Source: Hymenobacter sp. BT559
Lineage (GTDB): Bacteria > Bacteroidota > Bacteroidia > Cytophagales > Hymenobacteraceae
DNA: 64,000 bases
NCBI RefSeq assembly: GCF_017571525.1
Contig: NZ_JAGETY010000003.1
Coordinates: forward strand, 186,001-250,000
Direction of reading: 5' to 3'
The position numbers and the translations under genes were made by a program. Below the pieces are notes generated by a model. The model made no database searches and was not told the origin of the DNA. It saw only the letters and a list, made by a program, of their open reading frames with translations. Below are positions 1 through 7,402 of this stretch, in pieces (position 1 is the stretch's first letter; each line of letters opens with the position of its first letter).

Positions 1-76
1 GTAGGTGAAATTGGTTGGAGCGATAAGTGCGAAGCCCGGTAATAAGTTTAACTAGCCACCTGGCACTGCACACTAT

Positions 77-98
77 TAAGTAGCCACTAAGTAGCCAC
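77..98. repeat. 11-bp direct tandem repeat
   Basis: Two exact head-to-tail copies of TAAGTAGCCAC (77-87 and 88-98) lie in the AT-rich, gene-free first 129 bases. A related AACTAGCCACC sits just upstream near 50. No function is visible; replication slippage is the simplest explanation. Confidence 0.6.
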
Positions 99-129
99 GG
101 CTGATTGATAAATTAATTTTCGCTAATCG

Positions 130-621
130 CTAGTTCAATTTGTAGATAAACTCCGCTATTTCTGCTTGCCGGGCATTAGCGAAGCCGTAGTCAGTACCGA
201 TTTTTACAAAGCCACCCTTTTCCAGTACTCGCTGCGACCCTAGATTATCAAAGGCAACGCGGCCAATAATTGGTCTGGCTGCTTCTATAAGCAGAAATTT
301 TTTTAGGGCCGCGGCGGCCACTCCTCGGCCCCAGAAGTGTCGGTCTATCCAGTAGGTGATTTCAGCTTTTTCCTCCACCTCAAATTTTGCAATGCTCCCC
401 ACGATGAGTTCATCAACCAGGATGGTTTGCATGTTGATGGCCGGGTCGCGTAGAAATCGGGTAAATTTTTCGACGTAAGCGTCCCGAGTCGCTTGGTCTT
501 GTGGGGTGAATGCAGCCAGGTAGTTGGCTTCTGCATCAAGTTGAAACCGGAAGAAAAAATCCAGGTCGGGCTTTTCCGTTGGCCTAAGCTTTACTTGATT
601 GATTAGCATCATATTGCGCAA
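130..621 (-). CDS. GNAT-family N-acetyltransferase (RimJ/RimL-like)
   Basis: Predicted acetyl-CoA-dependent N-acetyltransferase of 163 residues, the usual size of a single GNAT domain. The acetyl-CoA pyrophosphate-binding segment is visible at residues 97-106 (WGRGVAAAAL) and is followed by the family's typical N-GSQRVLEKGGF segment (126-138). RimJ/RimL relatives acetylate ribosomal protein N termini or small amines, but the substrate here cannot be read. Methionines at residues 1, 4 and 5 make the exact start uncertain. The gene is less GC-rich than most of the window, which may mean acquisition. Confidence 0.8.
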   Translation of the reverse strand: MRNMMLINQVKLRPTEKPDLDFFFRFQLDAEANYLAAFTPQDQATRDAYVEKFTRFLRDPAINMQTILVDELIVGSIAKFEVEEKAEITYWIDRHFWGRGVAAAALKKFLLIEAARPIIGRVAFDNLGSQRVLEKGGFVKIGTDYGFANARQAEIAEFIYKLN

Positions 622-643
622 GAATTAGCACCTAGTGCTCCTA

Positions 644-1930
644 CTACATGTGCCCCCTGGCGCGGGTTTCGCCCATGCGCCAATACACGAGCAGCGAAAT
701 GAACGCGCAACCTGTCACATACCAATAGAAGTATTCGGCCACGCCCTGGTCTTTGGCCAGCAGCGCCAGGTACTCGGCCGTGCCGCCAAATAGGGCCGCC
801 GTGAGCGCAAACGGCAGCCCCACCCCCAGCGCCCTAATGTGGGTTGGAAACAGCTCGGCCTTCACAATGGCCGAGATGCTGGTGTAGCCGCTCACCACAA
901 AGAGCGCCGCAATAAGCAGCCCGAAGGCGCCCCACGCGCTAGTAGTGTGGGCCAGTGTGCGCAGCAGCGGCACCGTGCCCAGCGTGGCCCCGATGCCAAA
1001 AAACAGTAGCACCGGCCGCCGCCCCACCACGTCGGAAATGGCCCCTAGCAGCGGCTGAAACAGCAGCGCCACGGCCATCGCCCCAAACGAGATAAGGGTG
1101 GCCTGCTCCTTGGTGAAGCCGCTGGTGTTCACCAAAAACTTCTGGGCGTAGGTGGTGAAGGTGTAAAACGCCAGCGTGCCGCCCAGCGTGAGGCCCACCA
1201 CGGTGAGCGTTTCGCGCGGGTAGGCCCGTAGCTGCTGCACAGCCGAGAGCCGGGCCGGCCGTTCGCTAGCCCCCTTAGCGGCTTTTTCCTGCTCAAAGGC
1301 GGCCGTTTCGCTCATGTGCGAGCGCAGGTACAGCGCCCCGATGGCCGCGCCGGCCCCAATCACAAACGGAATACGCCAGCCCCAGGCCGTCATTTCGGCG
1401 GGTGTAATAAACTGCTGCAACGTGAGTTGCACAATCAGCGCCAGCAGCTGCCCACCCATGAGCGTGAGGTACTGAAAGCTCGACCAGAAGCCCCGGTGGC
1501 GCTCGCCGGCCATCTCGCTGAGGTAGGTGGCCGAGGTGCCGTACTCGCCGCCCACGCTAATGCCTTGCAGCAGCCGGGCCAGCAGCAGCAGCGCGGGTGC
1601 CCCCAGCCCAATAGTGGCGTAGCCCGGCGCGCAGGCAATGAGCAGCGAGCCGCCCGCCATCAGTTGCACGCTCAGCAGCAGCGCCGCCCGCCGCCCATGC
1701 TTGTCGGCATAATTACCCAGAAACCCCGCCCCTAGCGGCCGCATCAAAAAGCCTACCGCGAAGATGGCCGCCGTATTCAGCAGCTGCGCCGTGGGGCTGG
1801 CCTTCGGAAAAAAGACGGGCGCGAAGTAGAGCGCAAACGCCGAGTAAGCGTACCAGTCGTACCACTCGACAAGGTTGCCGATGGAGCCGGAGACAATGGA
1901 GCGAAAGGGTGAGGCGGAATTAGCAGACAT
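644..1930 (-). CDS. MFS permease, metabolite:H+ symporter (MHS) type
   Basis: Inner-membrane permease of about 428 residues with twelve hydrophobic segments. The N-terminal NLVEWYDWYAYSAFALYFAP segment and the loop motif GNYADKHGRRAAL are typical of the MHS branch of the major facilitator superfamily (alpha-ketoglutarate, proline/betaine and citrate symporters). An open frame continues upstream to 2029, but those extra residues are not family-like and overlap an inverted repeat. The ATG at 1930 (MSANSASPF) is therefore preferred. The substrate is probably an organic acid or compatible solute, by inference from the family only. Confidence 0.85.
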   Translation of the reverse strand: MSANSASPFRSIVSGSIGNLVEWYDWYAYSAFALYFAPVFFPKASPTAQLLNTAAIFAVGFLMRPLGAGFLGNYADKHGRRAALLLSVQLMAGGSLLIACAPGYATIGLGAPALLLLARLLQGISVGGEYGTSATYLSEMAGERHRGFWSSFQYLTLMGGQLLALIVQLTLQQFITPAEMTAWGWRIPFVIGAGAAIGALYLRSHMSETAAFEQEKAAKGASERPARLSAVQQLRAYPRETLTVVGLTLGGTLAFYTFTTYAQKFLVNTSGFTKEQATLISFGAMAVALLFQPLLGAISDVVGRRPVLLFFGIGATLGTVPLLRTLAHTTSAWGAFGLLIAALFVVSGYTSISAIVKAELFPTHIRALGVGLPFALTAALFGGTAEYLALLAKDQGVAEYFYWYVTGCAFISLLVYWRMGETRARGHM

Positions 1931-1950
1931 GCGCCAAAAGTAGCCCAGCA

Positions 1951-2145
1951 CTGGCGCGAGTTTAGCGCAGCGTAACGCGTGACCAGCTTTGATGTGGAGG
2001 TTGTAGCCCCACTGCCGCGCCAGCAGCACTTAACAGAGGGAGGATAAAGCAACATTAGCAGCCGTTGCTTGCCAGATTGTGGCAGCTGAGGTTCAACCTC
2101 GTCTTCTTCGTTGTCACGAGTTATGCTGCGCTAAACTCGCGCCAG
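1951..2145. repeat. Inverted repeat with 26-bp arms
   Basis: The left arm (1951-1976, starting CTGGCGCGAGTTTAGCGCAG) is complementary to the right arm (2120-2145) with one mismatch, and weaker similarity continues inward on both sides. The arms are 143 bases apart. The element lies between the MFS permease start and the acetyltransferase and has no credible gene inside. It looks like a decayed palindromic or MITE-like repeat. Confidence 0.65.
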
Positions 2146-2248
2146 TGAAGGAGCTTGCCTACACCCGTCGTTGCACATCGCACGCCGGCCTCGTTCAACG
2201 CCGGGCGGGGGCTAGCCCCGCCCCTAGCTTATCTGTACATAGACCGCA

Positions 2249-2809
2249 CTATGCTGCTTCAATGGTTTTCAGTACCCTAGCCGGAATGCCGCCCACGATA
2301 GTATTGGCCACCACGTCTTTGTGCACCACGGCGCCCGCCGCCACAATGGCGTTTTCGCCCACCGTGACGCCAGGCAGAATGGTAGCCGCTGCCCCTAACC
2401 AGGCGTTGCGCTTTATCAGCACCGGGCTCAGCAGCAGTTGCTGGCGCTGCGCGGGGTCGGTGGGGTGGTTTTCGGTGATGATGTTCACCTTGGGGCCAAT
2501 CTGCACGTCGTCCTCAATCGTGATGCCGCCCAGGTCCAGCAGCGTGCAGGCGTGGTTGATGAAGACGTTTCGGCCAATCGTGATGTGCCGGCCGAAGTTC
2601 GTGTAAAACGGCACGAACACGGTCGTGCTGGCGGCTAGCTCGCGGCCTATCAACTCGCCCAGCAGCTGCCGAATCTGGTCGGTGCTCGTGGCGGCATTCA
2701 GCGCCGGCGACAGGCGCAACGCCCGGTTGATACCCTCCCACATGGCAGCAATTTCCGGGTCGTCCTTCCGAATCAGCCCGCCGGCTAGCATTCTCGCAAA
2801 AATATCCAT
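2249..2809 (-). CDS. Left-handed beta-helix (hexapeptide) O-acetyltransferase
   Basis: An 186-residue protein of the maltose/galactoside O-acetyltransferase (Maa/LacA) type. Residues 70-180 carry the imperfect hexapeptide repeats of a left-handed beta-helix, including ITIGRNVFINHACTLLDLGG, whose histidine is the usual catalytic base, and the ILPGVTVGENAIVAAGAVV turn region. The terminal VGGIPARVLK is also typical. Such enzymes acetylate sugars or related acceptors and work as trimers. A GC-rich hairpin near 2205-2228, around GGGGCTAGCCCC, follows the stop and may terminate transcription. Confidence 0.85.
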   Translation of the reverse strand: MDIFARMLAGGLIRKDDPEIAAMWEGINRALRLSPALNAATSTDQIRQLLGELIGRELAASTTVFVPFYTNFGRHITIGRNVFINHACTLLDLGGITIEDDVQIGPKVNIITENHPTDPAQRQQLLLSPVLIKRNAWLGAAATILPGVTVGENAIVAAGAVVHKDVVANTIVGGIPARVLKTIEAA

Positions 2810-2861
2810 CTGGTTTTCTTTGGTAAACTGGTAGGGCTTTGGCGCACTTGCTCTCGGCTGG

Positions 2862-3008
2862 CTACTGAATCGGCGGACCGGCCCCGGCCGCTAGCTCGCC
2901 GCCCGCCAGCAACCCCAGGCTGCCCGTAGCGGCTAGGGCCGCTGGGTGGCGGAGGGAGCGGAGAAGGCGGGCGCGTGGCGGGGAGGTGGGCATGGTAGCA
3001 GACAGCAT
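2862..3008 (-). CDS. Possible 48-aa leader or secreted peptide
   Basis: A short frame starts at an ATG one base after the stop of the upstream AT-rich gene and ends at TAG (2862-2864). The translation is basic at the N terminus (about residues 12-21) and then becomes alanine/glycine/leucine-rich, like a signal peptide. It contrasts in GC with the gene before it. It may be coupled to that gene, be a remnant, or be chance in GC-rich DNA. Confidence 0.25.
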   Translation of the reverse strand: MLSATMPTSPPRARLLRSLRHPAALAATGSLGLLAGGELAAGAGPPIQ

Positions 3009-3009
3009 G

Positions 3010-3885
3010 TTATTCCTCCCTACTATCAATCACTTCAAATTTATTATCCTCTAGCATTTGTTTGAACTCAGCTCTCGTCAAACTATCGGCAAGCCTGTAA
3101 TGAAAGTGATGATAACCAAATTCTAGGTTGTAAAAATCTTTCGTTTGCTCGTAACCCAAGTTAATTATATTTTCCACAAAATCCTTAAATACCTCTTCGT
3201 CCTGAGTCTGCAATTGTATCTTTTTATGGTCATCAAGGGTTAATTTAGTTTGGCCCTTCAGAGCATAAACAACAATGGATAAGTACCCGTTTTCGACAGT
3301 ATTTTTCTTTTGACTGCTTAAAAAAGCAATAATCGCACTCTTATTATTGAAATGCCTCGCCATCCAAAGTTCCGTTAACTCATTTTCCCAAAAATCTTTA
3401 ACATATATACAGAACCCATCAACTTCTGGCAAAAATTCGATAGCATTGATTAAGACAGAAAACAGATTTTTCTTTTCAACAACTAACTCAAATTCAAAAA
3501 CCCCGTTTTCATCTGCGTTGTAAGCAACAAATTTTTCCTTAATTAAATCGTAGTCATACTCGCCTTCAAAAACGCTTTTGACTATTCCAATCGGCGGGAT
3601 AAAACTTTTATCAGGGTCGCTAAGTGAGAAGCTAAACATGGTTGGCCGCATGTAAACAGCGTCAGCTATTTCAACTAACTCTTCATTATCATCAATTTCC
3701 TCGAAATTACTAAGCAATGATGCTTCTGTCAGATTATGATTCGTAAAGCCGTATTCCAGTGAAGCTTTTATTGCTTTATCTAAGGCATCACCTAAATGAC
3801 TACCGTAAGCATAAAAATTTCCAAAAACGCCAGTATCAGCGTCTTGTTCACCGTCAATCATTAAATACCAAAGCTTATCTTCCAT
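3010..3885 (-). CDS. AT-rich orphan protein, function unknown
   Basis: A 291-residue acidic, soluble protein with no signal peptide or membrane segment. It opens MEDKLWYLMIDGEQDADTGV and has two loosely similar halves rich in Phe, Glu and Asp. I do not recognise the family. Codon use and base composition are strikingly AT-rich against the surrounding high-GC genes, which points to horizontal acquisition. The size and acidity would suit a polymorphic-toxin immunity protein, but no toxin lies next to it and no immunity motif was recognised, so that is speculation. Confidence 0.7.
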   Translation of the reverse strand: MEDKLWYLMIDGEQDADTGVFGNFYAYGSHLGDALDKAIKASLEYGFTNHNLTEASLLSNFEEIDDNEELVEIADAVYMRPTMFSFSLSDPDKSFIPPIGIVKSVFEGEYDYDLIKEKFVAYNADENGVFEFELVVEKKNLFSVLINAIEFLPEVDGFCIYVKDFWENELTELWMARHFNNKSAIIAFLSSQKKNTVENGYLSIVVYALKGQTKLTLDDHKKIQLQTQDEEVFKDFVENIINLGYEQTKDFYNLEFGYHHFHYRLADSLTRAEFKQMLEDNKFEVIDSREE

Positions 3886-3976
3886 CTTTTTCTATCATGA
3901 ATTTCTCAATCTGCATTATAGCATCTATTCCGACTGGCTAGCCACAAGTATACGCCACCCATCCCGCCCCCCATCG

Positions 3977-3984
3977 TAAATTTG
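3977..3984 (+). promoter_or_regulatory. Bacteroidota -7 promoter box
   Basis: TAAATTTG matches the TAnnTTTG -7 consensus and sits about 37 bases upstream of the FAD dehydrogenase start codon. No clear TTG -33 box is seen. Confidence 0.5.
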
Positions 3985-4020
3985 CGCTTGCTTAACGGCT
4001 AACTCCCGTTCGCCTGCTTT

Positions 4021-5598
4021 ATGAAACAAGAACTAGACCTGGCCCTCGCCCCCGAGGTAGCCTACGACGAGCTGGCCCGCTACGAGGCCATTCTGGCCGC
4101 CGCCGGCCTGCGCCCCGGCGAAGCCGATTTTGTGCACATCCGCAAGCGCTCGCTCGATGCGCGGGGCCGCCGGCCGCTGGTGCGCCTGAAGGTGGACATC
4201 TACGACCGGGCTAGCCCCGCTCCTGCCCGCGACCTGCTGGGGCCGTGGTTTGAGTACCCCGATGTGCGTCAGGCGCGACGCCGGGTCATTATTGTAGGGG
4301 CCGGGCCGGCGGGTCTGTTCGCAGCGCTGCGCTGCATCGAGCTGGGCATCAAACCTATCGTGCTGGAGCGCGGCAAGGACGTGCGCACCCGCCGCCGCGA
4401 CCTGGCTGCTCTTAATAAGGAGCACCTTGTGAACCCCGACTCAAACTACTGCTTTGGCGAGGGCGGCGCGGGCACCTACTCCGATGGCAAGCTCTACACC
4501 CGCGCCACCAAGCGCGGCGACGTGGGCCGCATCCTGCGCCGGCTGGTGCAGCACGGCGCCACCCCCGATATCCTAGTCGATGCTCACCCCCACATCGGCA
4601 CCAACAAGCTACCCGCCGTAGTGCAGAGCCTGCGCGACGCCGTGCTCGAAGCCGGCGGTGAGGTACGGTTTGAAACGCGGGTTGAGGATTTAATCCTGGA
4701 AAGCCACCACCTGCGTGGCGTAGTCACGCACACCGGTGAGGCCATCGAGGCCGAGGCTACGGTACTAGCCACCGGCCACTCGGCCCGCGACATCTACGAG
4801 CTGCTGCACCGGCGCGGGGTGCTTATCGAGGCCAAGCCCTTCGCGCTAGGGGTTCGCGTGGAGCACCCGCAAGCACTTATCGACGCGGCCCAGTATGGGC
4901 GGCCCGAGCGCGGCCTGCTGCCGGCGGCCAGCTACGCGCTGGTCGAGCAAACCAAGGTGCGCGATGCCCAGCGCGGCGTGTTCTCGTTTTGCATGTGCCC
5001 GGGCGGGTTCATTGTGCCGGCGGCCACCGCGCCCGGTGAGGTAGTGGTAAACGGCATGAGCCCCAGCCGCCGCGACTCGCGCTTTGCCAACTCGGGCATC
5101 GTGGCCGCCGTGGAGCTGGCCGATATGGACGTGGCCCGGCACGGCGTGCTGGCCGGCCTGCGCTTGCAGCAGGAAATAGAGCAGCGTGCGTGCCAACTGG
5201 CGGGTGGCACCCAGCTAGCCCCCGCCCAGCGCCTCGGCGACTTCCTGCAGAAGAAGCTCTCCCCCAGCCTCCTCGAAACCAGCTACCAGCCCGGCCTCAT
5301 GAGCGTGGAGATGGACGCCGTGCTCGGCCCCACGCTCAGCGAGCGGCTGCGCCAAGGCTTCCGCGCTTTCGGCCGCAAGATTCCCGATTTCGCCACCAAC
5401 GCGGCCCAGATTGTGGGCGTCGAGAGCCGCACCTCGTCGCCCGTCCGCATCCCGCGCGATAATCATACCCTGGCTCACCCCATCGTGACGGGCCTTTACC
5501 CCTGCGGCGAGGGGGCGGGCTACGCGGGCGGCATCGTGAGCGCCGCCATGGATGGCGAGCGCGTGGCCGAGGCCCTAGCGGCAACCATAGGGCGCTAG
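4021..5598 (+). CDS. NAD(P)/FAD-dependent oxidoreductase (COG2509 type)
   Basis: A 525-residue cytoplasmic flavoprotein. A dinucleotide-binding GAGPAG motif lies at about residues 93-98, after an N-terminal extension of about 90 residues. Then follow NYCFGEGGAGTYSDGKLYTR and, near the C terminus, GLYPCGEGAGYAGGIVSAAM, both hallmarks of this family of uncharacterised FAD-dependent dehydrogenases. Length and architecture match the family, whose substrate is unknown. The TAG stop overlaps the stop of the convergent sigma factor gene within one shared CTAG. Confidence 0.85.
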   Translation: MKQELDLALAPEVAYDELARYEAILAAAGLRPGEADFVHIRKRSLDARGRRPLVRLKVDIYDRASPAPARDLLGPWFEYPDVRQARRRVIIVGAGPAGLFAALRCIELGIKPIVLERGKDVRTRRRDLAALNKEHLVNPDSNYCFGEGGAGTYSDGKLYTRATKRGDVGRILRRLVQHGATPDILVDAHPHIGTNKLPAVVQSLRDAVLEAGGEVRFETRVEDLILESHHLRGVVTHTGEAIEAEATVLATGHSARDIYELLHRRGVLIEAKPFALGVRVEHPQALIDAAQYGRPERGLLPAASYALVEQTKVRDAQRGVFSFCMCPGGFIVPAATAPGEVVVNGMSPSRRDSRFANSGIVAAVELADMDVARHGVLAGLRLQQEIEQRACQLAGGTQLAPAQRLGDFLQKKLSPSLLETSYQPGLMSVEMDAVLGPTLSERLRQGFRAFGRKIPDFATNAAQIVGVESRTSSPVRIPRDNHTLAHPIVTGLYPCGEGAGYAGGIVSAAMDGERVAEALAATIGR

Positions 5599-6248
5599 GC
5601 CGCTTGCCTACGCGGCAGGTCGGCCAGATGCGCCAGCACCTGGCGCACCATGCGCGTGCAGCGCGCGCCCAGATACGTGAAAGTATGCTGGGGCGCAAAG
5701 CCGACGAGGTAGGCACGCAGGCGTTCGCGGGCGCGTAGCAGGCGCACTTTCACGTTGGGCTCGCTCAGCTGCAGGTAGGCGGCGGTGCCGGCCACGCTCA
5801 GGCCCTCTACTTCGCGAAGCACAAACACACTGCGGTACTTGGCGGGCAGGGCTTGCATGGCGGCCTCCAGGGCCTCGCGTAGCTCTTCATTTAGAACGGT
5901 TTGCAGAGGGGTAGGGCCGGTGGCGCGCGGCTCAGCTTCTTCGGCGGCAGGGGCATTCAGGTCGGTGAGGCGCTGCTGGCGGCGCCGGTCCAGCAAGCAC
6001 TCATTGAGCATGATGCGCGTCAGCCAGGTAGCAAAGCTCGCGCGTCCCTCAAAGGTCGCGAGCTGTAGGTAGGCCTTGACCCAGGCGCTTTGCATGGCTT
6101 CTTCTACGGCGGTGGGCTCACCGAGCACGGCCACGCCTGCGCGGTACAGGCGCTGGTTGTAGCGGCGCATGAGTAGCTCAAAGAGCTGCTTCTCGCCAGC
6201 GAGCACCCGGCTGATGACTTCAGAATCGGAAAGGGGGGCGTAGGGCAT
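5595..6248 (-). CDS. ECF-type RNA polymerase sigma factor
   Basis: An alternative sigma-70 family factor of about 217 residues. Region 2 runs from DSEVISRVLAGEKQLFELLM through the TRIMLNECLLDRRRQ core-binding segment. Region 4 contains the LREVEGLSVAGTAAYLQLSE helix-turn-helix followed by VKVRLLRARERLR. A C-terminal tail of about 30 residues follows. The frame also has in-frame starts at 6296 (GTG) and 6269; the ATG at 6248 (MPYAPLSDSE) best matches where sigma domains begin. No anti-sigma gene is adjacent. A divergent DoxX-like gene shares the upstream region and may be a target, by inference. Confidence 0.85.
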   Translation of the reverse strand: MPYAPLSDSEVISRVLAGEKQLFELLMRRYNQRLYRAGVAVLGEPTAVEEAMQSAWVKAYLQLATFEGRASFATWLTRIMLNECLLDRRRQQRLTDLNAPAAEEAEPRATGPTPLQTVLNEELREALEAAMQALPAKYRSVFVLREVEGLSVAGTAAYLQLSEPNVKVRLLRARERLRAYLVGFAPQHTFTYLGARCTRMVRQVLAHLADLPRRQAA

Positions 6249-6331
6249 GGGTACCAGCTGGGGTAGCATTGGGAAAGCGTGGGGGTGATGCGGCACGGCC
6301 GTGGTTGATTGGATGCGCTAGCCCACGCGTT

Positions 6332-6365
6332 GGTTACAAAAAAATACATCTTAATTTCTGTAACC
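6332..6365. promoter_or_regulatory. Dyad between divergent sigma factor and DoxX-like genes
   Basis: GGTTACA (6332-6338) and TGTAACC (6359-6365) form a 7-bp inverted repeat around an AT-rich core. It lies in the shared upstream region of the two divergent genes, where an operator could control both. There is no further evidence for binding. Confidence 0.3.
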
Positions 6366-6418
6366 CCGGGGCTGGGTAGCACATCCAATGGCAACAATCC
6401 CTTTCACCCCTTTCAGCC

Positions 6419-6829
6419 ATGTTACCCTCCCCCAATCTTCCTTACGCCGCTACGGCCGACCACGCCGCTAGCCCCACCCACACCGTAGTGCGGGTGCTCA
6501 CCCTTACGTATGGCCTGGTGCCTATTGTGGCCGGCCTCGACAAATTCACCAACTTGCTGACCAACTGGGAAGCCTACCTCGCGCCCAATCAGGTACGGCT
6601 GCTGCCGGTAGCGGCCCCTGCGTTTATGCACCTGGTCGGCATCATCGAAGTAGTGGCTGGTATTTTGGTGCTGCTGCGCCCGCGCATTGGGGCATGGGTG
6701 GTCATGGGCTGGCTGATTGCCATCGCTTTGACCCTGGTGTCGGGGGGCCATTACTTCGACGTGGCCGTGCGCGACTTGGTTATGGCTATCGGGGCCTGGT
6801 CGTTGGCTTACCTGTGCCAGCGCTCCTAG
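6419..6829 (+). CDS. DoxX-like small integral membrane protein
   Basis: A 136-residue protein with four predicted membrane helices. The segment PIVAGLDKFTNLLTNWEAYL near residues 38-57 resembles the DoxX/DoxD-like family, followed by HLVGIIEVVAGILVLLRPRI. Family members sit in the inner membrane and have been linked to redox or quinone functions, but no substrate can be assigned. It is divergent from the ECF sigma gene and has a palindromic shared upstream region. Confidence 0.7.
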   Translation: MLPSPNLPYAATADHAASPTHTVVRVLTLTYGLVPIVAGLDKFTNLLTNWEAYLAPNQVRLLPVAAPAFMHLVGIIEVVAGILVLLRPRIGAWVVMGWLIAIALTLVSGGHYFDVAVRDLVMAIGAWSLAYLCQRS

Positions 6830-6911
6830 CGCCGGCTGAACCCAACACCCCACTGCATAGTTGTTGCGTACTACAGGGCCAAGATAAGCTAGCTTGTACC
6901 CTGCACTACCT

Positions 6912-7286
6912 ATGGATTCCAGCAAAAAAACCTTGGTTCTCGGCGCTACCGACAACCCCGACCGCTACGCCTACCGGGCGGTGCATCAACTCAAACGCCA
7001 CGGCCACGAAGTAGTGCCGGTGGGCATTCGCAAAGGCCAGGTAGCAGGCCTCGATATTCATACCGACCGCCCACAGGAAACTGATATCGACACCGTGACG
7101 CTCTACGTAGGCCCGCAAAACCAGCCCGGCTGGTACGACTATATCCTGAGTCTTAAGCCCCGGCGCATCATCTTTAACCCCGGCACCGAAAACCCTGAGC
7201 TTGAGCAAAAGGCCCAGGCCCAAGGCATTATGACCGAAGAAGCCTGCACGCTGGTTATGCTGAGCGTGGGGCAGTACGATAAATAG
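6912..7286 (+). CDS. CoA-binding domain protein (YccU-like)
   Basis: A 124-residue single-domain Rossmann-fold protein of the CoA-binding family. Visible features are the nucleotide-binding start TLVLGATDNPDRYAYRAV, the central HEVVPVGIRKGQVAG, and the terminal EEACTLVMLSVGQY. The ATG at 6912 (MDSSKKTLV) gives the normal family start, and six extra residues from 6894 are not needed. The cellular role of these proteins is not established. Confidence 0.85.
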   Translation: MDSSKKTLVLGATDNPDRYAYRAVHQLKRHGHEVVPVGIRKGQVAGLDIHTDRPQETDIDTVTLYVGPQNQPGWYDYILSLKPRRIIFNPGTENPELEQKAQAQGIMTEEACTLVMLSVGQYDK

Positions 7287-7334
7287 GCGGGCTACAGCCT
7301 GGCTTAGCGATGGGTAGGTCCCCTCTAAACAAAC

Positions 7335-7388
7335 GAGCCCGGACAGGGAAGCGGTAGTAGTACCGCCTCACCGTCCGGGCTCTTTTTT
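7335..7388. terminator. Terminator between convergent genes
   Basis: GAGCCCGGAC (7335-7344) pairs with GTCCGGGCTC (7373-7382), followed by a T run (7383-7388). An inner hairpin pairs GCGGTA (7351-7356) with TACCGC (7361-7366). It lies between the CoA-binding gene and the convergent subtilisin gene. Confidence 0.85.
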
Positions 7389-7402
7389 GCCTAAGGCTAG
7401 CC

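Noticed and set aside
2079..2606. Plus-strand open frame of 175 codons starting in the inverted repeat
   Set aside because: Its second half is antisense to the hexapeptide acetyltransferase and its first half is repeat DNA; the translation is not protein-like.
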